A stretch of DNA of 64,000 nt from contig CAMDKL010000007.1 in assembly GCA_945900945.1 (NCBI GenBank), forward strand, positions 1 through 64,000, read 5' to 3'. The notes below the pieces were generated by a model that searched no databases, was not told the DNA's origin, and worked only from the letters and a program-made list of their open reading frames with translations. Origin of the DNA: Pirellula staleyi DSM 6068. GTDB taxonomy: Bacteria > Planctomycetota > Planctomycetia > Pirellulales > Pirellulaceae. Made by a program: the position numbers and the translations under genes. This document shows positions 10,372 through 18,856 of the stretch, in pieces (position 1 is the first letter of the stretch; each line of letters begins with the position of its first letter).

Positions 10372-12072
10372 TTACGTCGATTCGGTGATCCAATTGCGTA
10401 GCATCGTGGCCGCAACATCGGGATTATCGCGTACTAAAGCTGTCAAATCGTTTTTGATGTCGCCACCGGTAGTTCGAAGTCGCGGTAGCGAAATCTCACC
10501 CTCCGATTGGTTGGCAAAAACCTCATTTTCTTCGTCTGTCAATGAACTCAAGTCGATATCGTTCGCGTCGTCTAGTGGTAAATCAAAACCTCGCTCGAAA
10601 TCCCTATCCTTTGAAGTTGGCACGGTCTTCGCAAAGCTCCGAAGCGATATCAGGGCGACACCTACCAGTCCCATTAGTGCCAGCGTTTGCCAAGATTGCG
10701 ATAGCCACTCCAAAACCGTAACGGTCAACGAAACGGCGGGCGGTTCAGGAACTGGCATGTCCTGATAAGTTTCAACGGCTACCCTTGGGATTTTGTCTTC
10801 GCCCGCAGCAACTAGGGGTAGAATTGCGCTGATTTTCTTTTGGATACTACGTTCCGTTTCGTCCTGCAGCGTCTTGATATCGCTCGCAGTCTGCTCAGGG
10901 AAGTCACTTGCAGGTTTACCTGGATTCAATTCCCTCCATTTGTAAACTGCCACTTTTCGATAATAAGAGAATGGAATGGAAGCCGAAACGGATACTCGCG
11001 TTGTCTTGTGCCCCACTGTTTTCGTTCGTTTTAGCGTGTTTCCTGTAACGCTCTTTTCCTTTTCGGTTTGTTCCTTCGATTCCGTGTTCTGGTCCGGGGT
11101 AGCAGTGATCGAGGCACTTTTATTGGCAAGGGCATTCGGTTCTGTGCCTGGCCTGCCCCCCTGCGTAATTCGCTGACCCTTGGCGTCCTTCTTGCTTGAA
11201 GCCGATTGGATAACGGTTGGTTTTTCGTTGAAGCTGAGGCTTTCCGTTGTCTCGCCAGCAGTCGGGTCAAGCTCAACACTCACATCCAATCGGACATTTC
11301 CGTAATCCGTTAAGAGCCGTTCCGCTCTAAAGCGATATTCTTCCTCCTGCTGCCTTTTCAACTGGTAGTACTTGGACTGCTGCATTGAAGTTGGATCATC
11401 GGAAGCGATCATTGTTTGGCCATTGCAGTAGACAGCAATATCGGATTGCTTTAATCCTGCAAATGACTTTTCGACAAAACTGATGATCGCACGCCGTTGG
11501 TCGGCTGCTAGCTCTTTGCTCCCTTTTGTTTGGATTGCGACACTGGCAGTTTGCTTCCGATCGCCGGAAAAACCAGCCCGCTTTTCGTCATACGTGATAA
11601 ATGCGTCTTGAATGATGGGGTCCATGCGTTTGAGTGCATTGGAAAGTGACTTCAGTTTCGCGTTCAATAGCTTTTGTTCCGTCGTCTTGGTCGATTCCAA
11701 AAAGCTGTTGCTATTGAGTGCTGTCTCGATCGAATTGCCCATCCTCTCCGGAACGGCTTTGCCCTCAGAGATGGCTTTATAGTACACGTCGCTGGATGCT
11801 TTCGGCACGAGCATGCGATTGCCTTTTCGATCAAAACCGCGAAGGCCTGAGTTTCCAAGCGCAAACTCAATATTGTCGAGTTCTTCGTCACTGAGGGTTT
11901 TTCCATCCAAAAGGTACACCATCGCGCCGTTGCCAGTAGCACCCGCCTGAATCAGATACACCGTACTTATCCCGATCCCCACGGTCAGTAATACTGCCAT
12001 CAACTTGGATTGGGGCGTCATCCCTGCAAAGAGAGACCGCATCTGCAGAATGAAATCGGTAAGTTGATTCAT
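10372..12072 (-). CDS. fliF: Flagellar M-ring protein FliF
   Basis: YscJ/FliF domain order and FliG-binding-type C-terminus LVRDNPDVAATMLRNWI. Confidence 0.93.
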   Translation of the reverse strand: MNQLTDFILQMRSLFAGMTPQSKLMAVLLTVGIGISTVYLIQAGATGNGAMVYLLDGKTLSDEELDNIEFALGNSGLRGFDRKGNRMLVPKASSDVYYKAISEGKAVPERMGNSIETALNSNSFLESTKTTEQKLLNAKLKSLSNALKRMDPIIQDAFITYDEKRAGFSGDRKQTASVAIQTKGSKELAADQRRAIISFVEKSFAGLKQSDIAVYCNGQTMIASDDPTSMQQSKYYQLKRQQEEEYRFRAERLLTDYGNVRLDVSVELDPTAGETTESLSFNEKPTVIQSASSKKDAKGQRITQGGRPGTEPNALANKSASITATPDQNTESKEQTEKEKSVTGNTLKRTKTVGHKTTRVSVSASIPFSYYRKVAVYKWRELNPGKPASDFPEQTASDIKTLQDETERSIQKKISAILPLVAAGEDKIPRVAVETYQDMPVPEPPAVSLTVTVLEWLSQSWQTLALMGLVGVALISLRSFAKTVPTSKDRDFERGFDLPLDDANDIDLSSLTDEENEVFANQSEGEISLPRLRTTGGDIKNDLTALVRDNPDVAATMLRNWITEST

Positions 12073-12097
12073 AGATTGAAGTTTGGTTCAGGGTGGA

Positions 12098-12427
12098 TTA
12101 GACGCGGATCGAATTTAGCTCTTCGTACGCATCCAAAAGCTTGTTTCGGATTTGCACAAGCAGACGGAATGACATGTCGGCTTTCTGCATGCTCGTGAAT
12201 ACCTCAGCCTGATTGACGTCGCCGCCGGTTAGCAACTGCTCCATCTGACCGTTGGCGGAATTCTGCATTTCATTTACTTTGGTAACTCCACCCACCAGCA
12301 TGTCGGAAAAGGGGTTACTACTGCCTGAGTTGGCGCTTCCAAGTTCGGACTGTGCGCTGGCTCGCTGTAGCAATCGCATGGCTTTGTCGGCATGCTGAGC
12401 CATCATAGAATCGGAGCGAATTTGCAT
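12098..12427 (-). CDS. fliE: Flagellar hook-basal body protein FliE
   Basis: C-terminal pattern QAEVFTSMQKADMSFRLLVQIRNKLLDAYEELNSIRV; located between fliF and flgC. Confidence 0.9.
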   Translation of the reverse strand: MQIRSDSMMAQHADKAMRLLQRASAQSELGSANSGSSNPFSDMLVGGVTKVNEMQNSANGQMEQLLTGGDVNQAEVFTSMQKADMSFRLLVQIRNKLLDAYEELNSIRV

Positions 12428-12433
12428 AAGGAA

Positions 12434-12853
12434 TTACGCCAGAATGCTGAGTGTTTGTCTGGCAAGTCCTTCGGTGACTTCCATGACGCCAATGTTGGCT
12501 TCGTAAGATCTCGACGCTTGCAATGCATCGACGAATTGCTCGTTCATGTCGACGTTTGGGTAAGCCACGTAGCCTTTCCATTTGCCCTCCGTTGCGGCAA
12601 GTGGGTGGTCCGGCTGAAAACGATACAGAGGCTCAGAATCGTCAATCTCGACCTTTGCAATTTTGACACCGGCTGCTCCTCCTTCCGGCTGCTCCTCACC
12701 GGTTTCAAATACGACGAAACGGGACTGATAAGGCTTGTTCTCGCCTGCCTCGTTTTTCAACGTCGACATGTTTGCGATGTTGCCTGAAATAGTATTGAGC
12801 CGAACTCGCTGAGCCACTAACGCGCTGGTGCTAATGTCCATTGCCGAAATCAT
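12434..12853 (-). CDS. flgC: Flagellar basal-body rod protein FlgC
   Basis: MDISTSALVAQRVRLNTISGNIANMSTL... and C-terminal NVDMNEQFVDALQASRSYEANIGVMEVTEGLARQTLSI. Confidence 0.93.
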   Translation of the reverse strand: MISAMDISTSALVAQRVRLNTISGNIANMSTLKNEAGENKPYQSRFVVFETGEEQPEGGAAGVKIAKVEIDDSEPLYRFQPDHPLAATEGKWKGYVAYPNVDMNEQFVDALQASRSYEANIGVMEVTEGLARQTLSILA

Positions 12854-13002
12854 AGTCCGTCGCCTCCTGCGAACTCACTTTTTCTGAAAAACTCAGATCC
12901 ACAGTGATACGCTTTAGCAAATCCAGCGAATTAAGCCAAGATCTTTCCGAAAGATTTCGCTAATGCTAGCAGATAAACCAGTGGTGCCAACGTGGCACCT
13001 AC

Positions 13003-16000
13003 CTATCGCAATGCCGTGCGGGCTTCCGGCTCGGTCAGTCCAGGTATGGAAGAATAGAATGCTGCCTCGTCGACACCGTCGCCGTTGAAATCTCCGACGA
13101 CGACTTGCCCCGCTTGGCCCTCAATTTCAAACACCCGATCGGTGGCATCCCATCGACCATTGCCGTTGCTATCGACAATCAAATCTCTGCCTCGAACCAC
13201 CGCAATTTCATCCAGCCCATCGCCATTGAAGTCACCGACTACCGCGATGTCACCTTGTTGACCAAAATCAAAGAACGAATCCTCTTGAGCACTAAAACGA
13301 CCATCGCCGTTCACATCGATGCGCCATTTACCGTTGTTGAAAATTCCAAGAGTTGAGATGCCATCCCCATTGAAGTCCCCAGCAACAGGCTGGTCGGTGT
13401 CGCCTCCAAAACGGAACACGTGGTCAATTACGTCTGAGCGCGGATCGCCCGTGACGCTGCGTTGCATAAGTCGATCCTGTCCTGCCACTTTCTTGCGAGG
13501 TGGTAAGTTCTTAGGGGTAGAAAAGAGCCTATTCTCGGGATCAGGCAAACCAGGTTCGTTCAGAAGGGCTTGTTCGTCACCTGCCCACTCCGGACCGAAG
13601 ATTCCGATATCATCTTTCCCATCACCATCCCAATCTCCAACCACAGCCAAATCGCCTTTTTCGCCGAGCTTCGCCCATAGATCGCCTCGATCCCAAACAC
13701 CGTTTCCATTGATGTCTAATAACCATTCTCCGTCTTTAAACAGTGCCAATTCATCTCGCCCGTCTCCGTTGAAGTCGCCCGCGAGTTGCTTTGCTCCCAA
13801 AATATCGAACGCATCTCGTGAAAGCTTTGCGGGTTTGTTCTTGGTATTGGAAACGATCACCCAACGGCCACGGTCTAGCGTATCCACCGTCCATAAACTC
13901 GTATTTAACAGTTTAGCGGAACTCGCAACACGGTCACGGCTAACCGTTTTTTCATTCTGATGCCCGCGTGGTTCGCCGGCATTGATGATACTTAAATGCC
14001 ATGTGTATTCAACCGAGTAGCCCGCACCGGGCGTGTCCGGCCGACCCAATTCAAACGGTGGTATCACCAGCATGCGATCATAGGGAGGTGTAACAAATCC
14101 GATTGCCGGTGGCAGGCTTGTCGGCGGCGTGCTTGTCAGTGGTGGCGGCGCAGGCGGGTTGCTGGGCGGGCTCCTGAGCGGGGTCATGGTCACGACAACT
14201 TCGCTGAAATTATTTTCAATCGACTGTGCACCTGCTTGCAATGGGATCATCAAGATCGCATCGCTTCCAGGCCTCGTTGCTGGATCGATTGCCAACTGCT
14301 CAAGGATATCTTGAATATCGAAATCCGTATTCATATCCTCGACATTGATCGCAAAACCGCCCGTGGACCCCGCAGTGTCCAGTCCATCAAAGTAGCCATC
14401 TGGTTGAACCTCATAAACGTGGTACTCTCCAATTCTCAATCCGCGAAATTCGTAGTACCCGTTGCGATCGGTGACGACGCGAATGGTTTCCCCAGAATAG
14501 ACACCCGGCATTGCACTACTCGAGGACAAGCGTTGCCCAGTGCGAGTTCTCAATTCGAGTACCACGCCGCCAATAGGGGCGTCCCCTTCGTTTCGAATCC
14601 CATCCCTAAGTTCCTTGAGAAGCAACGGTGGCAGTCCATCCTCTGTTTCAATCGGAGCCCCATCTTGAAAAACGTAACCTGCTATTGACGCCGGAGGAAC
14701 TTCACAGAAATTTAGCTCGAAAACACTCTTACCAGAACCAAGCACAAGGTTGGCAATCAAATCAACGATGTCCGTATCTGCAACTCTGTCCGGGGCCATT
14801 TGGCCGCCCTGAAAGTAACCAGCTGGCTGAATCTCACGAACGGAATAAATGCCTGGCCTTAAATTGATAAAGCGATAGATACCTTGTTCGTCGGTTTGGG
14901 CAGTGTCAATCACATTGCCTTGCTCATCCAGCAACTCCACTCTCACATCGGAAATCGATGACTCGTCTGTGTCGAAAATGCAATCCTCGTTTAAGTCTGC
15001 GAAGACCATTCCCTCAAGGGATGCAACCCGTTGTTCGCTAAAATCATAGTCCGTCGCTTGAGCACCTGCCCCCAGAGCAATTGCCGAGATGATATCATTC
15101 AAGGTCGCATTGCCACCCGAGCTGCCAGCCTTCTGGCCACCTTGAAGATATCCTTCCGGCTGCTGCTCTCGAATCGTGTATACGCCAGGAAGCAGGTTGT
15201 CAAAATGGTATTCTCCAGACGGATCCGTTTGGGTCGTCGCAATGACTTGCCTTTGCTCATCGAGAATTTCAATGAGAACACCTTCGAGACGGACCTCATC
15301 GTGATCTCGAATGCCATCCCCATTGAAATCTTCGTACACGTTCCCGGCGATGCTGGCCGGAAGCAGTTCGCAGAAGTCGTAATGGGTCCCTTGCTGCCCT
15401 CCTCTGATTGAAACCTGTCCAATCTGAGATCCGCTAGATGCAGATCCAATCGCGATTCCATCGATCACGCCGACGCGAGACAGTCCATCAAGTAGATCAG
15501 CAAGTTGCGTTTCGACAATACTGTAGACGCCAGCCGGCAGCAGATCGAAGTGATAGCTACCGTCAGCGACAGTGAAGGTAGTGGCCACGACAGAGCCGGA
15601 CGCATTTACTAAGTCGATCTTTACATCAGGCAACGGCGAGTAGGAATTCGGCTCCGAAGAAAAGCAATCAAAGCCAGGCATCGCAACGCAGACATGACCC
15701 GACAAACTCGATGGCTCAATCTCGCCAAAGTTAAACTCGATTCCGTTGTCATTTCCGTCGAGACGAATTTCAGTGATCTGATCATCGGTCGCGCTGGAAC
15801 CACGCGATTGGCCTCGAACCGTTCCAGGAGAATCCTTGCCGTCAAAGTAGTCGATGGGCTGCGAGGATTCGGAAATGCGATATCGGCCAGGCGGTAGCCC
15901 GATGAAACGGTAAGAGCCGTCCGACAAAGTCTGGGTTGTCAGGCTCAGTGGGCCAGCGATAGTCTCAAGCGAGACGATTTGAATGTCTATTCCGCCAATC

Positions 16001-17184
16001 CCAGTTTCACTATCTTCTCGTCGACCGTTATCGTTGTTATCTCGGTAAACAAAGCCACTGATTTGGACAGGCTGGGCTTCGGCAAAGTCCAGTCGTGTAC
16101 CGCTGCTATCTCCTCGCAGGATCTGGATATCGGTTAGAATATCTTTGCCGTCAAGTACAGTGCTTCCTAAATTCGACTGGCCATTCAATAACCCTGGAAC
16201 GGCACCCACGCTGAGGTACCCGTCCGGTTGCGACTCGCGAATCTGGTACGTGCCAGGCGCCAGAGAGAGATTGAGACCAAACTGATATCGCCCCTGCTGG
16301 TCGGTCGTGGTGCTCAGTCCTGTGCTAATGTAGCTTCCGTTATCGAGGCGGAACAAGCTAAGTGCAACGTTGGCGATGCCAGCTTCGCCTGAGTCTTGGG
16401 TGAGACTCAAATTGCTATCGAGGTAGACAGACCCTGACAACTCGATCGGTTTGGGAACCTGCGTTACAGTCGCAGCCGCTCCAGAAGTTCTGTCTCGCAA
16501 TCCGCCATTATTGTCGGGAGGCAAATCCATGCTGGAGGGAGCAAAGATAGGGTCATAAAGGTTGACGAAGCTACCCTCTGCGGAAGCATTCTCAAAATAG
16601 GGAGCAACAAAGGTAGCTTTAATCTTGGATTCGGAGAATTCAACACCAGATGTGATCGGGTCAATGTTCGGGTTGATTGCATCAGGACTTTGTTCATTGC
16701 GGTAACGCTGGATCTCATCGACATCCATCGAGAACTTGAGCTTATCACCCGCAACGAAATTTTTAAAAGTCAGAACGAGTTGCATACCACCATCTGTGAC
16801 TGCTGCGCTTACGTGTGCATTGGTCGATTGAGCCGTCAACGCCTCCAAATGAAATGGAAACGCATGGTCGGATCCTAGCCCACCTTCGACAGTGTCAAAG
16901 AGATTGTCTCCACTGGAAAAGCCAGGCGATCCTTGATCGGTATCGATCACCAAACGAGTTAGCTGCGTTCCTGCCGCACCGCCTCGAAAGGTAACGTAAA
17001 ATGAATCGCCTTGCGCATCACCGCCATTGTCCTCTTCGACGTAGACACCGCCGACCCAAAGTGGATCCACGTTGAACATCACTCGCGACTCGAGGGATTC
17101 AAGAATCGAACGACGTACAGATTTGTTTGAGTATCTCACGATATTTTTTAGGGGGTTGTCGCTGCGAGATGAGGGACGGTTCAA
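13003..17184 (-). CDS. LEPR-box surface protein with about six SdrD B-like domains and C-terminal FG-GAP repeats
   Basis: N-terminal RSILESLESRVMFNVDPLW, repeated VYxDxNxDGxRDxxE...GxYxF...PGxYxIxExQPxGY units, then repeated VVGDFNGDGxDE motifs. Confidence 0.9.
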   Translation of the reverse strand: MNRPSSRSDNPLKNIVRYSNKSVRRSILESLESRVMFNVDPLWVGGVYVEEDNGGDAQGDSFYVTFRGGAAGTQLTRLVIDTDQGSPGFSSGDNLFDTVEGGLGSDHAFPFHLEALTAQSTNAHVSAAVTDGGMQLVLTFKNFVAGDKLKFSMDVDEIQRYRNEQSPDAINPNIDPITSGVEFSESKIKATFVAPYFENASAEGSFVNLYDPIFAPSSMDLPPDNNGGLRDRTSGAAATVTQVPKPIELSGSVYLDSNLSLTQDSGEAGIANVALSLFRLDNGSYISTGLSTTTDQQGRYQFGLNLSLAPGTYQIRESQPDGYLSVGAVPGLLNGQSNLGSTVLDGKDILTDIQILRGDSSGTRLDFAEAQPVQISGFVYRDNNDNGRREDSETGIGGIDIQIVSLETIAGPLSLTTQTLSDGSYRFIGLPPGRYRISESSQPIDYFDGKDSPGTVRGQSRGSSATDDQITEIRLDGNDNGIEFNFGEIEPSSLSGHVCVAMPGFDCFSSEPNSYSPLPDVKIDLVNASGSVVATTFTVADGSYHFDLLPAGVYSIVETQLADLLDGLSRVGVIDGIAIGSASSGSQIGQVSIRGGQQGTHYDFCELLPASIAGNVYEDFNGDGIRDHDEVRLEGVLIEILDEQRQVIATTQTDPSGEYHFDNLLPGVYTIREQQPEGYLQGGQKAGSSGGNATLNDIISAIALGAGAQATDYDFSEQRVASLEGMVFADLNEDCIFDTDESSISDVRVELLDEQGNVIDTAQTDEQGIYRFINLRPGIYSVREIQPAGYFQGGQMAPDRVADTDIVDLIANLVLGSGKSVFELNFCEVPPASIAGYVFQDGAPIETEDGLPPLLLKELRDGIRNEGDAPIGGVVLELRTRTGQRLSSSSAMPGVYSGETIRVVTDRNGYYEFRGLRIGEYHVYEVQPDGYFDGLDTAGSTGGFAINVEDMNTDFDIQDILEQLAIDPATRPGSDAILMIPLQAGAQSIENNFSEVVVTMTPLRSPPSNPPAPPPLTSTPPTSLPPAIGFVTPPYDRMLVIPPFELGRPDTPGAGYSVEYTWHLSIINAGEPRGHQNEKTVSRDRVASSAKLLNTSLWTVDTLDRGRWVIVSNTKNKPAKLSRDAFDILGAKQLAGDFNGDGRDELALFKDGEWLLDINGNGVWDRGDLWAKLGEKGDLAVVGDWDGDGKDDIGIFGPEWAGDEQALLNEPGLPDPENRLFSTPKNLPPRKKVAGQDRLMQRSVTGDPRSDVIDHVFRFGGDTDQPVAGDFNGDGISTLGIFNNGKWRIDVNGDGRFSAQEDSFFDFGQQGDIAVVGDFNGDGLDEIAVVRGRDLIVDSNGNGRWDATDRVFEIEGQAGQVVVGDFNGDGVDEAAFYSSIPGLTEPEARTALR

Positions 17185-17205
17185 ATGTTTTTCGTCGATC
17201 GTAAA

Positions 17206-18471
17206 TTACCTAACTTCTTCTCCGGCGCCGGAGTCTTCGAACTGGGCAGCCACAGGATGACGGTATCTACCCTCTTTATCCATCGTCGCGATGGCTCGTT
17301 CAATGTCCCAAATGCGAATGGTGGTATCGAAGCTTCCCGAGATCAGGTGCTTCGGTGTGCGTTTCAGGATGCTCACGGAGCCATCATGGCCAACCAGCTT
17401 TGCATGCACTTGCTGATCGGTATCGCTAAAAATGCGAATCATGTTGTCACTGCTAGCAATTGCAAACAGATGTGGTTCCAACTCGCACAATCCGAGAAGC
17501 TTTCCACCGCCAATCTCGGCTTGTCCAACTATGGCTCGATTAGCGACATCGTAGTGGATGATACGACGGTCTTCTCCGACGGATGTTATATGACTGCCAT
17601 CGGTAGAAAATTGGAGCGATCTAATTCGTTCGAAATGCAGCGGGACTACTAGTTCGTTTGATGGATCCAAATGCAATCCACCCTCGTTCTCAACGATATC
17701 AATGCGCCGCATCCTTAACACTCCATCACGGCCACCAAAAGCAATCCATTTCCGATCCGGCGAAGCAGCGATCGATCGAATGTCGGCACAATCGCAAGAG
17801 TGAAATACAACAAGGTCTTTTTGGGCACCGTCATATTGGTAAATGCGATTGCTAAATCCTGCCGCAAAGATGCAATCGTCGCGGAGAAACGTTAGCGTCA
17901 TCAACGCGTGTGGAACCGACTTTGTTGAAATCAACTTCGGCCTGGAGCCCAGCGACCAAACCCGAAGCGTTCCATCGTTGCTGCAAGATGCCAATTCAAG
18001 GCCACTTGGTGAGAACTCGACAGATTGAACCCAATCCAGGTGACCGATTAGCGTGGCTGACGTCTTTCCCGTGGCCAAGTCCACGATTCGGATTGCGTGG
18101 TCATCACCAGCTGCTGCAATAACGTCACCCTTGGGGGAGACACTCATGGCGGTTACTACTGGCGATTCAATGTGGCTAGGCAGGCTCTTCAATCGAATTA
18201 CGTCTACCCCAGGTCCGTTTGGAGCCGATCGCACATTTCCGTTGTTCGGATCGGCTAGCGCATTGTCATTTTTAACAGGTCCGGTCCGAAATGGATTGGG
18301 AAAAGTTTTTGTAGAGCCGCTCGGAATCTCCCTTTCTTTTTGTGCGATCAACGTGGAGGAGCAAACACCCGTGGATACCAATAGCCATGCACCAAGCCGT
18401 CCTCCTCTCAACATAGCCGGGGTAATCGCGGCAATTACTGAATTCACGGTGTGAACTCGACGTATTTGCAT
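17206..18471 (-). CDS. WD40 repeat protein
   Basis: Repeated blades such as LIGHLDWVQSVEFSPSGLELASCSNDGTLRVWSLG. Start placed at MQIRRVHT; the longer ORF N-terminus is atypical. Confidence 0.88.
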   Translation of the reverse strand: MQIRRVHTVNSVIAAITPAMLRGGRLGAWLLVSTGVCSSTLIAQKEREIPSGSTKTFPNPFRTGPVKNDNALADPNNGNVRSAPNGPGVDVIRLKSLPSHIESPVVTAMSVSPKGDVIAAAGDDHAIRIVDLATGKTSATLIGHLDWVQSVEFSPSGLELASCSNDGTLRVWSLGSRPKLISTKSVPHALMTLTFLRDDCIFAAGFSNRIYQYDGAQKDLVVFHSCDCADIRSIAASPDRKWIAFGGRDGVLRMRRIDIVENEGGLHLDPSNELVVPLHFERIRSLQFSTDGSHITSVGEDRRIIHYDVANRAIVGQAEIGGGKLLGLCELEPHLFAIASSDNMIRIFSDTDQQVHAKLVGHDGSVSILKRTPKHLISGSFDTTIRIWDIERAIATMDKEGRYRHPVAAQFEDSGAGEEVR

Positions 18472-18856
18472 GGTCCAGACCCCTCGGTTGAGAAAAAAAC
18501 GGTGGCAGCGGCACACTCCCCGATCTATGTCTTTATCGACGTTCGAGGCATGGGTCTTTTGTGAAACTTGGTAATTTGAGGCGAGAATCCGGTTTGGGCG
18601 CAATTTGCGGGCTTGGAACAAAATTCGAGAGCAGACGGGACAAGAAAAGTATTCGCGTAGAATTCAAGCGTTGCAGTGCCAAGAAAGGTTCCCCGGGATC
18701 CTTGGTTAGCTATAATGAGGCCGTCTCGAAGCTGAGTTATTTATTACGTGAATCCTCGCCCCTTTAAAGAGCGGTGACTTTTGGCACTTCATCGAATGAT
18801 TTGGTCGCGATTCGCAACCTTGGATGGGTTTACAACTTTTGAGCAAGTGACACGAA

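Noticed and set aside
12976-13000. Possible sigma-54 promoter (TTGGCAC...) upstream of flgC
   Set aside because: The -24-like TTGGCAC is present on the minus strand, but no GC at the required -12 spacing. The segment is better explained as the GGTGCCA-ACG-TGGCACC palindrome.
13996-14688. 230-aa plus-strand ORF
   Set aside because: Antisense to the SdrD-B repeats of the 13003-17184 gene; no recognisable motif.
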